From the NCBI RefSeq assembly GCF_000524475.1, contig NZ_BAVQ01000009.1, positions 96,343 to 160,342 on the forward strand: a stretch of DNA of 64,000 nucleotides, in the 5' to 3' direction. This document shows positions 36,504 through 45,495 of the stretch, one piece after another. Position numbers and translations under genes: made by a program. The notes beneath the pieces are model-generated. The model was not told the DNA's origin. It made no database searches and saw nothing but the letters and a program-made list of their open reading frames with translations. Source of the DNA: Tomitella biformata AHU 1821. GTDB lineage: Bacteria; Actinomycetota; Actinomycetes; Mycobacteriales; Mycobacteriaceae. Within the stretch, counting starts at the first letter, position 1. Every line of letters begins with the position of its first letter.

Positions 36504-36658
36504 GCGATCGTCCAATCAATCGAGGCGCCGGGCTGGAGTGGCCATGCCCGTATCGCCATTGTGCACCAGCGATGTCGGCGCGTGCGTCTTCACCAAATCT
36601 TCATGGAACGCACACCCGAGTGCCGGTCGCATTCGGTCTGACAGGCTGCCGGCACCGG

Positions 36659-37912
36659 CTAGACGCTCCGCGGGGCCAGCCGCTGCAGCTGCGTGACGTG
36701 CCTCGGCTCCAGCTCGGCGATCGACGTGACCCCCAGCAGCCGCATCGTGCGCTCAATCTCGCCGGTGAGGATCTCGATGGCCCGGTCCACCCCCCGTCGG
36801 CCGCCCGCCATGAGCCCGTACAGATACGCCCGCCCGATCAGCGTGAAGTCCGCGCCCACCGCGAGCGCGGCCACGATGTCCTGGCCGGACATGATGCCGG
36901 TGTCCAGGTGTACCTCGAGCTGATCCCCGACCGCGGCCCGCACCTGCGGCAACAGGTGGAAGGGGATCGGCGCGCGGTCGAGCTGGCGGCCGCCGTGGTT
37001 GGACAGCAGGACCGCGTCGACGCCCAGCTCCGCGACCTTGACCGCGTCCTCGACGCTCTGCACGCCCTTGACCACGACCGTGCCCGGCCATTGGTCGCGG
37101 ATCCAGGCCAGGTCCTCGAAGGTCACGGTCGGGTCGAACATCGTATCCAGGAGTTCGGCCACGGTGCCCGACCATTTGTCCAGCGACGCGAAGGCCAGCG
37201 GCTCCGTTGTGAGGAAGTTGATCCACCAGGCCGGGCGGGGGATCGTGTTGAGCACCGTGCGCGGGGTGAGCGTCGGCGGGATCGTCATGCCATTGCGCAC
37301 ATCCCGCAGGCGCGCGCCAGCGACCGGGACGTCGACGGTCACCAACAGGGTGTCGAACCCCGCGGCCGCAGCCCGGTCCACCAGGGCCATCGACCGGTCC
37401 CGGTCCTTCCACATGTACAGCTGGAACCAGTTGCGCCCCTGCGGGGTTGCCGCGGCGACCTCCTCGATGCCGGTGGTGCCCATCGTCGACAGCGAGTACG
37501 GGATGCCAGCGGCGGCCGCGGCCGTGGCGCCGGCGATCTCCCCCTCCGACTGCATCATCCGGGTGAAACCCGTCGGGGCGATGCCGAACGGCAGGGCCGA
37601 GCGTTTCCCCAGCACCTGCACGGAGGTGTCGACGGCGGACACGTCCCGCAGGATCGCCGGGTGGAACGTGATGTCCTCGAAGGCCTGCCGGGCGCGGCTG
37701 AGCGAGAGCTCCGCCTCCGCCGCGCCGTCGGTGTAGTCGAACGGGGCCTTAGGCGTGCGACGCTTGGCGATCACGCGCAGGTCCGCGATGGTCAGCGCCC
37801 GCTCCAGCCGCCGCGTGGTCGGGTCCAGGACCGGCCTCTTGAACTTGAGCAGCGGCAGGAAATCGTGCGGGCGCGGGACGCGTCGGGCCTGACTGGATCC
37901 TGGTGTTGCCAT
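36659..37912 (-). CDS. lldD: FMN-dependent L-lactate/alpha-hydroxyacid dehydrogenase
   Basis: A 417-aa flavoprotein that oxidises L-lactate or another alpha-hydroxy acid to the keto acid. FMN/substrate motifs include [13 protein letters not shown], the [11 protein letters not shown] segment, [12 protein letters not shown] and the active-site [12 protein letters not shown]. The ATG at 37912 (MATPGSSQ) is preferred over an upstream in-frame ATG at 37963. It resembles mycobacterial LldD2. It is near a relic SDR sequence and may be regulated alone. Confidence 0.9.
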   Translation of the reverse strand: MATPGSSQARRVPRPHDFLPLLKFKRPVLDPTTRRLERALTIADLRVIAKRRTPKAPFDYTDGAAEAELSLSRARQAFEDITFHPAILRDVSAVDTSVQVLGKRSALPFGIAPTGFTRMMQSEGEIAGATAAAAAGIPYSLSTMGTTGIEEVAAATPQGRNWFQLYMWKDRDRSMALVDRAAAAGFDTLLVTVDVPVAGARLRDVRNGMTIPPTLTPRTVLNTIPRPAWWINFLTTEPLAFASLDKWSGTVAELLDTMFDPTVTFEDLAWIRDQWPGTVVVKGVQSVEDAVKVAELGVDAVLLSNHGGRQLDRAPIPFHLLPQVRAAVGDQLEVHLDTGIMSGQDIVAALAVGADFTLIGRAYLYGLMAGGRRGVDRAIEILTGEIERTMRLLGVTSIAELEPRHVTQLQRLAPRSV

Positions 37913-37984
37913 GGTGGATTCCTCTCGACGCCCAGAGTCCCACAGCCTTCGCGTCGCCGCCACGGATTCGTCGGCGAGCAGGGG

Positions 37985-38059
37985 TCAAAAGTACTGCATG
38001 CCGCCGTTGACGCTCAAATGCTCCGAGGTGACGAAGCTCGACTCGTCGGACGCCGGGGA
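37985..38059 (-). pseudogene. Relic C-terminus of an SDR gene
   Basis: The minus-strand frame ends ASDESSFVTSEHLSVNGGMQ then YF and a stop, which is the typical C-terminal end of a 3-oxoacyl-reductase-like SDR. The preceding codons show no similarity to the rest of an SDR. It is therefore the last 22-24 codons of a gene whose 5' part was deleted or replaced, immediately upstream of lldD. Confidence 0.7.
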
Positions 38060-38134
38060 CGTGTGTGGTTGCGCGCCACCCTCGACGGGTTCAGCATGGT
38101 GAGTGCGACTGTGCAGATGTCGGAAGGTTGAGTC

Positions 38135-38380
38135 ATGAATATCGACCAGTGGTGGCCCAAGCTCGACACCACGACGCAGGAGTGGCTGATCGAGCACAAC
38201 GGGGAGCCCGTTTCCGTGGAAGTTCTGGGCGCGATCATGTCCGCCAACGGCATCTCTGATGACAACGCGCGGTGGCTTGGCGAGGTCGAGCCCGGCGGGG
38301 TCTGTCTCTCGGACGAGAACGTCGATTGGATCGCGGCGACCGCGAACGGGGAACTGCCCGCGGCGACCGGACCGGGTTGA
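38135..38380 (+). CDS. Conserved small hypothetical protein, 81 aa
   Basis: An 81-aa acidic protein (MNIDQWWPKLDTTTQEWLIE) with predicted helices and a Trp-rich N-terminus; GGAAGG lies seven bases before the ATG. No known domain was recognised. It is convergent with, and abuts, the DUF1059 gene. Confidence 0.6.
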   Translation: MNIDQWWPKLDTTTQEWLIEHNGEPVSVEVLGAIMSANGISDDNARWLGEVEPGGVCLSDENVDWIAATANGELPAATGPG

Positions 38381-38617
38381 TCAGTCCTCAGGAAGTGCTG
38401 CGAAGGCCTTCTTCGTCTTTCGATACCAGCCCAGCCCTGACACGGGGCGCTTCCACCGGCCCTGCATCTCCTTCAGGGCATCCGCATGGGTGGCGTCGCC
38501 GTTTCCCACCATCTCCTTCAGGTGCCGGTCCTGTGCGTTGATCACCTCGTCGGCCTTGTTTCCGTGGAATGCGGCGTCGCACGGTCCGCCCATTTGCCTG
38601 CACGTCATCGTCTTCAT
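38381..38617 (-). CDS. DUF1059 small protein
   Basis: A 78-aa protein of the DUF1059 family: MKTMTCRQMGGPCDAAFHGN then DEVINAQDRHLKE and the C-terminal GRWKRPVSGLGWYRKTKKAF. Two conserved Cys in the N-terminal segment could bind metal. The function is not known. It starts at 38617. Confidence 0.82.
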   Translation of the reverse strand: MKTMTCRQMGGPCDAAFHGNKADEVINAQDRHLKEMVGNGDATHADALKEMQGRWKRPVSGLGWYRKTKKAFAALPED

Positions 38618-38735
38618 GGCGCCCACAACCTCCAGAGCTCGCAGTGGACATCACCTGTTTGACGTCCTGCCAGCCACTTTATGCGCGCCTGAGCTGACGG
38701 AGCTTCTCGATTCCTGACCAATGCGGCCGCGAGAA

Positions 38736-38999
38736 TCACGTCTCGAACGGAATCGCGTTCCCGGCAATGTCTTTGGCCCCTGCGGCATCCTCGATCGCGG
38801 ACACGAGATCCGCCACCGCCGCCCACACTGCCGGCGGCTCGTCGTCGAGGTTCCCGATGGTCAACCAGGCATCGGTGCCGCGGTATCGGACCAAGCCGGC
38901 CCCGCTCTCGTCAACAGCGATGTCCAAGAGCCCGGACACCGTGCCCTCCTCGGTCGTCATGATGACGGCCTTGTCGGGCAGTTCGACGGTCTCGATCAT
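38736..38999 (-). CDS. Small hypothetical protein, 87 aa
   Basis: An acidic 87-aa protein beginning MIETVELPDKAVIMTTEEGT, with a predominantly beta N-terminus and a helical C-terminus. The ATG at 38999 follows GAGGAG, seven bases upstream. It starts 11 bases after the stop of the HNH-like nuclease gene, so it is probably co-transcribed with it. No homology was recognised; a role as a cognate immunity or accessory protein is speculative. Confidence 0.6.
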   Translation of the reverse strand: MIETVELPDKAVIMTTEEGTVSGLLDIAVDESGAGLVRYRGTDAWLTIGNLDDEPPAVWAAVADLVSAIEDAAGAKDIAGNAIPFET

Positions 39000-39010
39000 G
39001 GGAGCACTCC

Positions 39011-39823
39011 TCAACCGGCGCAATCATCAACGGCGACACGCAATTTAGCCAGTTCCTCGGGGTTCACGGCCAGCCCGTACTTTACCTTGATCTGCATGTA
39101 TCGGCCGGTGTACTCGCATCGGAAGTTGCCGGGCGGCAGGTACGTCGACGCGTCCTGGTCGCCCTTCGAGCGATTGGCCGAGGGGTCCGAGGCCTCCAGG
39201 TTGATCGCGTCGTTGGCAATGCCGCGACGGGCGTCGACGTCAAGGTCTGCGGCCCCCGAGCGCCACGCCTCAGCCAAGGGCACGATGTGCTCGGCGTCGA
39301 CCCCGGTGGAGTCGGCCATCCACTTATAGGGCTTCATCTGCCCGGTCTTGCGGTCGATGAAGCCGTACTGGTCCTGCCAGCCGCCGTCGGCGCCGATGGT
39401 CAGCTTGCAGGTGCTCGGATCGAGCTGCACCGAGCCGACCGCGTCGCGCAGCAACATCACGTCCCGGGTGGTGCAGCGGCTGTACTGGTCGAACTCGGGG
39501 CCGAAGCCGTGCTCGGGCTTGTTGCGGTCCCAGTGCGGGAACTCGTCGCGGCTGTAGCCGGCCATCGGCGACTCGGGCCCCACCCGCAGCTGCGCGAGCA
39601 GAGCGGGGAACTCGCTCGTGTCCAATGTCGCGGGCGGCCCGGCAACGTCGTCGGCCAGCCAGTCCTCGACCACGACGTAGCCCACTGCCATGACCACGGC
39701 GATCAGGATAGTTCCGCACAGCGCCAGGATCTTGCGCGCAGGGCTCGAGGCCCGCCGGCTCGCTGGGCCCTTCCCGACCGACCGCCTGGTCTGGACAGGG
39801 GACTTGACTGACACGTCAATCAC
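39011..39823 (-). CDS. Membrane-anchored HNH-family (DUF1524-like) nuclease
   Basis: A 270-aa protein. Residues 1-30 are basic, residues 31-52 are a transmembrane segment (KILALCGTILIAVVMAVGYV), and the rest is extracytoplasmic. The nuclease core resembles DUF1524 HNH enzymes: DAEHIVPLAEAWRSGA, NDAINLEASDPSANRSKGDQ and YLPP. Family members are often secreted or phage-related nucleases. The start at 39823 (MIDVSVKSPV) is the frame's first ATG; its ribosome binding site is not obvious. Confidence 0.8.
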   Translation of the reverse strand: MIDVSVKSPVQTRRSVGKGPASRRASSPARKILALCGTILIAVVMAVGYVVVEDWLADDVAGPPATLDTSEFPALLAQLRVGPESPMAGYSRDEFPHWDRNKPEHGFGPEFDQYSRCTTRDVMLLRDAVGSVQLDPSTCKLTIGADGGWQDQYGFIDRKTGQMKPYKWMADSTGVDAEHIVPLAEAWRSGAADLDVDARRGIANDAINLEASDPSANRSKGDQDASTYLPPGNFRCEYTGRYMQIKVKYGLAVNPEELAKLRVAVDDCAG

Positions 39824-40123
39824 ACACCTTCTACTTAGATACTATTGCGGCACTGGATAGTTCAGTTCGGTTGACGTGCCGAAGAGGCCAGACCGCTGCG
39901 CGCGGCCCCGCCCGGAAGATGCACAGGATCCTTCTGAAGTTGCTACCGATGGGGCGGATGGTCACGCCTGGCAACACTGTCTACTATCGAACACTCTATC
40001 TGATTGCCTGAATCCGACGACGACGGGCTCCCCGGGAACTGTAGGCTCCTCCGCCTCGTTGTCGTAGTGAGAGCCTGACTGCTGCCGGGCCGACCGCGGG
40101 CTGGCTTGGGAGAGATATCGCAG
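39824..40123. other. Intergenic stretch without recognised gene
   Basis: 300 bases between the divergent starts of the HNH-like nuclease gene and the TIGR02611 gene. No coding frame with family resemblance, repeat or clear operator was found; it should carry both promoters. Confidence 0.4.
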
Positions 40124-40558
40124 ATGACCACGACGAGGACACGGCGTCACCGGCTCAAGCTGTGGCATCGGAAGAAGCGATACGCCATCCGCCTGAACAA
40201 GCACCTCGACCGCACCTATCGGGTCGGTGTGGCCGTCGTCGGCGCGCTGATGATCCTGCTTGGCGTCGTGATGATCCCCCTGCCGACACCGGGCTTCGGC
40301 TGGCTAACTCTGTTCCTCGGCCTCGGCGTGCTGTCCACCGAGTTCGAGTGGGCCCACCGGGTCACCCACCTCATCCGCCGCGGCTACGACGCCGTCCTGC
40401 ACTGGTACCTGCGTCGATCGGCCGTCTCCAAGACGGCTATGGCCTGCGGGCTGATCGCCGTGGTCCTCGTCGGCAGCTGGGCCACCGGGCTGTTGGGGAT
40501 GACAGGCCAGTGGGTCAGCGTGGATGCCGCTTGGCTGCAGGGTCCGCTGCGCGGCTGA
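40124..40558 (+). CDS. TIGR02611-family membrane protein
   Basis: A 144-aa membrane protein with the family's PLPTPGFGWLTLFLGLGVLS motif. Two transmembrane segments near the centre and one near the C-terminus are visible, with a basic N-terminus (RTRRHRLKLWHRKKRYAIRL). The ATG at 40124 follows GGGAGAG; an upstream ATG at 40106 is possible. Function is unknown. It converges with the AlbA-type gene. Confidence 0.82.
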   Translation: MTTTRTRRHRLKLWHRKKRYAIRLNKHLDRTYRVGVAVVGALMILLGVVMIPLPTPGFGWLTLFLGLGVLSTEFEWAHRVTHLIRRGYDAVLHWYLRRSAVSKTAMACGLIAVVLVGSWATGLLGMTGQWVSVDAAWLQGPLRG

Positions 40559-40591
40559 TCCGCGCCAGCGGGCAGGTAGCCAGGCCGTACG

Positions 40592-42295
40592 CTACGGCAT
40601 CCGGTAAGCCCGATTACGGCTCGTGACGGAGGCCGTCGCCTCAATCTGCCCGGAGTTCATCAGCCTCCGGAGCACTGGCCGAATTGCATTGACGGTGGTG
40701 CCAATCGCGGCGGCGAGCTCACGGGCCGACATCGTCCCCCCCGTTGTCAACTCCTCAACAACCTTGAACTCGTTGCCACGCCGAACGTTCGCCACGGGCA
40801 TTGCCGCCATAGAGTATCGGCCAGCAAACTCTTGAATGAGTCCCTCCTCTACGAGCCCGTCGAGTGCCTCCTGCGCGACGGTCGTGTCCACCGCCAACTG
40901 CCGCCGAAGCTCCGAGACCGAGACCGTGTCCAGGTGATGCATGAGCGCGAGCGCGGACTCCTGCTCACGACTACGCTCACCGCCTCCCAATGCATCGAGC
41001 CAGGAACGGGTCTCCGGGTTGAGCAATCCGAATCTGTCCAGGGTGACCACGAACTGCGACGCGGTAATAGGAAATCTTGGGGCAGGCAGCCCATGTCGAG
41101 TCATCTCGCCGAGCATCCTCGGGATACCGGACCCCGCGTTCTCACATACGGTTTCATCTCGATTCCGGAACGGCACATCAGTGAGCAGACGAGCCAATAC
41201 TTGGTTCCGAGACTGTGAACCGCCATCGAAGAGATTCTCGATCCCCCTGCCGCCCCATAAACCGCCTGGGCTGTGTATCTCAAGCCGGTCCGGGTAGAGC
41301 TCGACGAGCACCTGGTCACCGATGGCGTGTGCGCTGTAGTCGCGGTGGCTGACCGCATTCACCAACGCCTCACGGATTGCATCGACCGGGATCTCAGGAA
41401 CGTCCTCGGCACCCGCACCACGGGAGACCCGGCGCACCTGAAGATTACGAATCACTGCAGCCACAGCATCGTCGACTATGTCGGGCACCGCGCCCTCAAG
41501 CACTGCGCGGTCCAACATCCGCGTATCGCCGACAACCACTGACTTGTCCAACCCCGGATAAGACGCGAAACTCACCATGAGTTGCGGAAAGAACTGCTGC
41601 GGAAAGGTTCCCAGAGCAAGTAGCCCTGCGAGTGTCGGCAACCCTGTGTCGCGGTCAACCGCCCCGATCCGCTCGAGCACCTCCGTGTCGGTTATCGTCC
41701 CAGCAAGGGCTCGCGGCCGCGCGACTCGTATGCGCTCGATTGTCCGTGCCACCAGTTGCGGATCGAGGTCCGCGAACACTGCCCGCTCAACGGGTGCCCG
41801 ATCAGCAGGGCTAGGCACCGTCAGGTTTGCGAGCTGGAACACCGAGTATGTGTCCATCCGATGGTCACCGTCACCCAACCGCTGGTAGGTCCCTCTATCA
41901 ATACCTTGATCGGTGACAAAGCACGGCTTATCTGATGGGGGTAGCTCGTCCACCTCGACGACAACCACCATCGCGCCCTCGAATTCAACTTGATCGACAG
42001 TCATCGCGGGTGTCGGAGACAGCGGACCGCGCCCTTCGCGGGTCCCGCGCGGCCGTGCTGCCTCAGCCACCTGCTCGAGCACCCTATTGGCATCAAAACC
42101 TGCCGCTGGGGCGAAGCCGGACTTCTCGTCTAGTCCCAGGATGACGAGACCGCCAGCACCATTGCTGAACGCACTGATCGTTGGCCACAGGCTCTTGCCG
42201 ACCTTGGCCACAGCCGCCTTCACCTCGACTTTCGCGGTGTCTGTACCCGCTAAACGAAGCGTCTTGACGATCGTGGCCAACTCCGCAGTTTCCAT
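40592..42295 (-). CDS. AlbA_2/Schlafen-domain ATP-binding regulator
   Basis: A 567-aa protein. Residues about 15-150 form a Schlafen/AlbA_2-type DNA- or nucleotide-binding domain (VEVKAAVAKVGKSLWPTISA, FSNGAGGLVILGLDEKSG). Residues about 290-430 are an HATPase_c_4 domain (IREALVNAVSHRDYS, LYPDRLEIHSPGG). The last 120 residues contain winged HTHs (VSELRRQLAVDTTVAQEALD, MSARELAAAIGTTVNAI). The family acts as stress or defence-associated regulators. Three palindromic operators lie immediately upstream, suggesting autoregulation. The base composition is less GC-rich than neighbours, hinting at horizontal transfer. Confidence 0.85.
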   Translation of the reverse strand: METAELATIVKTLRLAGTDTAKVEVKAAVAKVGKSLWPTISAFSNGAGGLVILGLDEKSGFAPAAGFDANRVLEQVAEAARPRGTREGRGPLSPTPAMTVDQVEFEGAMVVVVEVDELPPSDKPCFVTDQGIDRGTYQRLGDGDHRMDTYSVFQLANLTVPSPADRAPVERAVFADLDPQLVARTIERIRVARPRALAGTITDTEVLERIGAVDRDTGLPTLAGLLALGTFPQQFFPQLMVSFASYPGLDKSVVVGDTRMLDRAVLEGAVPDIVDDAVAAVIRNLQVRRVSRGAGAEDVPEIPVDAIREALVNAVSHRDYSAHAIGDQVLVELYPDRLEIHSPGGLWGGRGIENLFDGGSQSRNQVLARLLTDVPFRNRDETVCENAGSGIPRMLGEMTRHGLPAPRFPITASQFVVTLDRFGLLNPETRSWLDALGGGERSREQESALALMHHLDTVSVSELRRQLAVDTTVAQEALDGLVEEGLIQEFAGRYSMAAMPVANVRRGNEFKVVEELTTGGTMSARELAAAIGTTVNAIRPVLRRLMNSGQIEATASVTSRNRAYRMP

Positions 42296-42306
42296 GCTCC
42301 GCTCCG

Positions 42307-42388
42307 TTCACTGCATATAGTGACGCCATCACTTACTACACTGACCCCTGTCACTATATATAGTGACAGCGTCACTTTATATAGTGAC
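42307..42388. promoter_or_regulatory. Three 18-bp palindromic operators upstream of the AlbA-type gene
   Basis: TTCACTGCATATAGTGAC (42307-42324), GTCACTATATATAGTGAC (42350-42367, perfect) and GTCACTTTATATAGTGAC (42371-42388). Centres are 43 and 21 bp apart, about four and two helical turns, so bound proteins would lie on one face of the DNA. The sites are next to the gene start at 42295 and probably overlap its promoter. No other gene nearby shares them. Confidence 0.85.
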
Positions 42389-42408
42389 GACCAAGGGTGG
42401 GGCCGCAG

Positions 42409-43092
42409 CTACACGCCCGCCACGCCCGAGCCCGGCTTCGGCTGGTAGTTCTTCCCCTGCATCCACGCCAGCACGTCGAGGATCCGCAGGGCCGGCACGT
42501 TCTGATCGAGGCCGGCGCGATCGCGCAGGTCGAGCAGCCGGTGGTGCAGCGCCCGGTCATCGTCGCGCATAGCCCGCCGCACCGGTTCCAGGTGTGCCTT
42601 ACGGGTATCGAGTGTGCGGCCGACGACGTCGTCGTAGATGGGAAAGAGCCGCGGGCGTTTGCGCGCGATGAGCTTCGACGCGGTGGTCCAGCCGATGCCG
42701 TGGATTTCCCGCAGCGCGTTCTCCAACTGCCACTCGGGCGATTCCGCCGTCTTGGCGCCGGCCTCATCGGCGAGGTCGCGGTCCGGGCCCACAGCGGCGA
42801 GCATTCGGTTGAGCTCAGCATGGCGTTCCGTGAGCATGATCCAGGCGCCCTCCGGGGGGACCTCGACGGACAGCGCCGTGATCGCGACGAAGTCGTCGGC
42901 CGTGAATATGTCCGCGTCGGCCGTGCGCCTTCCACTGGGGTCCCAGCCATCCCACCGCGCGCCGCTGCGCAGGTGCCCGGTCTTGACGACCTTGCGGGTG
43001 AAGTACTCCTGCAGCACGTCGATCGCCCCGGCGTCGTCGCCCTCGCGGAGGACCTTGGGAAGGCGGATCGGGGGCGTCGTCTCGGTGCTCAT
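42409..43092 (-). CDS. DUF6308-family protein
   Basis: A 227-aa protein resembling DUF6308. A helix-hairpin-helix-like segment is present (LREIHGIGWTTASKLIARKR) and the domain is otherwise helical. No catalytic motif was identified. HhH motifs bind DNA non-specifically, which fits a DNA-related role, but the function is unknown. It ends 20 bases before the operator array. Confidence 0.7.
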   Translation of the reverse strand: MSTETTPPIRLPKVLREGDDAGAIDVLQEYFTRKVVKTGHLRSGARWDGWDPSGRRTADADIFTADDFVAITALSVEVPPEGAWIMLTERHAELNRMLAAVGPDRDLADEAGAKTAESPEWQLENALREIHGIGWTTASKLIARKRPRLFPIYDDVVGRTLDTRKAHLEPVRRAMRDDDRALHHRLLDLRDRAGLDQNVPALRILDVLAWMQGKNYQPKPGSGVAGV

Positions 43093-43134
43093 GGACTCAA
43101 GGATCGCACGAATCGCCCGGCGCGATGGCAGTTC

Positions 43135-43869
43135 CTACCCCATGCGGATCGCGCGCACGCCGAGCGCGCTCGGCACGCCAGCCGCAGCCCCGGCACCAGC
43201 GGTAATGCCCGTGATCATCTCCCGCGGCGGCACGTGATCCGGCAGCGCCGCCAGGTAGACCTTGTGCGCCTCGAGGGAGGCGATGCCCTTCTCCACCGAC
43301 TCGGCGCTCAGCGCAATCGCATGGGTGTTGGCGGCGCCGGTGACGAGCAGCCAACGCGTCGACCACGCCTCCAGGCCCTCCTCGGCACGGAGCTCACGGT
43401 AGAGCCAGGGGTTGTCGGCATCGCGGATCGCGTCGACGGTGGCCAAGCCCGTCGCTCGGTGGTCCACATGGTTGAGGCCCCATGGCGCCTCCAGCTCCCA
43501 GGTGGTGCACATGACCGCGTCCGGGCGGAACTCGCGGATCCGGCGGGCGATGTGGCGGCGGGTCTCGAGGTCCGCCTGCAGGAGCCCGTCGGGCAGATCA
43601 AGGATGGTCAGGTCCGTGACGCCCACGACCGCACAGGACCGTCGCTGCTCCTCCGCCCGCAGCGGCCCGACCTCAGCCGGGTCCATCTCCCGGATCCCCG
43701 CCTCACCCGCTGTGAGCAACAGGTAGGCGACCTCCACGCCGCGGGCCGTCCACTCGGCGACGGCCGCCGACGCGCCGTATTCCATGTCGTCGGGGTGCGC
43801 GACGATGCACAGGACGCGGCCGATGCCGCTGTCGTCGAAGTGCTCCAATGCTGATTCTGAGTTCGTCAT
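43135..43869 (-). CDS. PIG-L/LmbE-family deacetylase
   Basis: A 244-aa zinc-dependent deacetylase-like protein. The zinc motif AHPDDMEYG is at residues 23-31 and the later HVDHRATG supplies another His. Relatives in this order include MshB and Mca of mycothiol metabolism, but this protein is shorter and less similar. The amide substrate is unknown. It ends 42 bases before the start of the DUF6308 gene and begins 24 bases after the permease stop, so it could be in an operon with either. Confidence 0.85.
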   Translation of the reverse strand: MTNSESALEHFDDSGIGRVLCIVAHPDDMEYGASAAVAEWTARGVEVAYLLLTAGEAGIREMDPAEVGPLRAEEQRRSCAVVGVTDLTILDLPDGLLQADLETRRHIARRIREFRPDAVMCTTWELEAPWGLNHVDHRATGLATVDAIRDADNPWLYRELRAEEGLEAWSTRWLLVTGAANTHAIALSAESVEKGIASLEAHKVYLAALPDHVPPREMITGITAGAGAAAGVPSALGVRAIRMG

Positions 43870-43893
43870 GGACTCAAGCTACCGGCCCGACGC

Positions 43894-45285
43894 TCAGCTC
43901 GTCGTAACCTCAGGTCTCGCGGGTTCCGACGTCTGCGGCCGGCACCACCGGCGATACGCCACGCCCAGCAGCGCCAGCCACACGGCTCCGACGATCAGCG
44001 CGATGCGGGTGTCGGCGTCGAAGGCGAGCACCGCGATGACGAACACCAGGAAGGCGATCGCGAGCAGCTGTCCGTAGGGCCAGAACGGGACCGGGAACTT
44101 CAGCGCGGCGGTCTCCTCCGCGGTCATCGTCTGACGGGAGCGGTACTGCGAGAGCAGGATCATCAGCCAGACGAAGATGGTCGCGAACGTGGCGATCGAC
44201 GCGATGACCAGGAACATCCGGTCCGGGATCAGGTAGTTGAGCAGCACCGCGAACAGCAGCGCGATCGTCATGATCACCACCGTCATCCAGGGCACACCGC
44301 TGCGGGAGACCCGGCTCATGATCGCGGGCGCCTGGCCGCGCTGGGACATGCCGAACATCATCCGGCCCGCGCCGAAAATGTCGCTGTTGATCGCCGACAG
44401 CGCCGCGGTGATCACCACGATGTTCAGGACCGTCGCCGCCGGTCCGAGGCCGAGGCTGGAGAAGATCTGCACGAAGGGGCTGCCCTCGGAACCGATGCTC
44501 TGCCACGGGTTGATCATCATGATCACGGCGATGGTGAGCACGTAGAACAAGATGATGCGCACGGGGACGGTGTTGATCGCGCGGGGGATGGTGCGTGCCG
44601 GGTCCTCCGCCTCGCCGGCGGTGACCCCGATGATCTCGGTGCCGCCGAAGGCGAACATGACGATCGCGAAGCAGCCGACGAACCCGCCGAAGCCGTTGGC
44701 GAAGAAGCCGCCGTCGTTCCACAGGTTGCTCACGCCCGTGGAAGTGTCGTGGATCCCGAAGCCGAAGATCAGGATCGCCGCGCCGCCGACGATCATCGCG
44801 ATGATCGCCGTGACCTTGACCAGGGTGAACCAGAACTCGACCTCGCCGAACACCTTGACGTTGAGCAGGTTGATCGCGCCGATGAAGAAGATGATGGCCA
44901 GCACCCAGATCCACCGCGGCACGTCGGGGAACCAGAACCCCATATAGATGCCGAAGGCCGTGACGTCGGCGAGGCACACCACGATCATCTCGAAGGTGTA
45001 GGTCCAGCCCGTCAGGAATCCCGCGAGCGGGCCCAGGTGCTTACTCGCGTACTCCCCGAACGAGCCCGACACCGGATTGCTCACGGCCATCTCGCCGAGC
45101 GCGCGGAGCACGATGTAGATCACCGCGCCGCCGATGAGGTAGGCGAGCAGCACCGACGGGCCGGCCTTCTGGATCGCCTCGGCCGAGCCGTAGAACAGGC
45201 CGGTCCCGATGGCCGAGCCTAGCGCGATGAACCGGATGTGGCGCCCTGTCAGCCCACGCGTGAGTACCGCGGCGGTGCTTTTCAC
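43894..45285 (-). CDS. Amino acid permease (APC/AAT family)
   Basis: A 463-aa transporter with about 12 transmembrane segments. The first helix carries the consensus [20 protein letters not shown]; later [20 protein letters not shown] is also typical. It imports amino acids such as proline, histidine or GABA; the specificity cannot be given. A GTG at 45285 with AGGGAGA upstream is the likely start; the ATG frame to 45342 is an extension. The 210 bases between it and the irt-type operon hold no gene. Confidence 0.92.
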   Translation of the reverse strand: MKSTAAVLTRGLTGRHIRFIALGSAIGTGLFYGSAEAIQKAGPSVLLAYLIGGAVIYIVLRALGEMAVSNPVSGSFGEYASKHLGPLAGFLTGWTYTFEMIVVCLADVTAFGIYMGFWFPDVPRWIWVLAIIFFIGAINLLNVKVFGEVEFWFTLVKVTAIIAMIVGGAAILIFGFGIHDTSTGVSNLWNDGGFFANGFGGFVGCFAIVMFAFGGTEIIGVTAGEAEDPARTIPRAINTVPVRIILFYVLTIAVIMMINPWQSIGSEGSPFVQIFSSLGLGPAATVLNIVVITAALSAINSDIFGAGRMMFGMSQRGQAPAIMSRVSRSGVPWMTVVIMTIALLFAVLLNYLIPDRMFLVIASIATFATIFVWLMILLSQYRSRQTMTAEETAALKFPVPFWPYGQLLAIAFLVFVIAVLAFDADTRIALIVGAVWLALLGVAYRRWCRPQTSEPARPEVTTS

Positions 45286-45495
45286 TATGGATCTCCCTGA
45301 AATGTGCCCGCGGAACCAGCCGCGCCGACGCCCCGCAACCACGCGGCGAGCCGGCTCGTCAGGCCCGCACCTGCACAGGCATCCGCACGGGCGGATTCAC
45401 CCGCGTGGCGGAACCATTGTCCACGCCGCGGTTGTCACGGTCCTAATCGGCGGGCCTGTGACCTCAGCCTCTACCCGGCCGTCGGACGCCTCCCC

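Noticed and set aside
36572..38131. 519-codon plus-strand frame opposite lldD
   Set aside because: Antisense of lldD, which has clear FMN and active-site motifs; the frame's protein is Arg/His-rich with no family resemblance.
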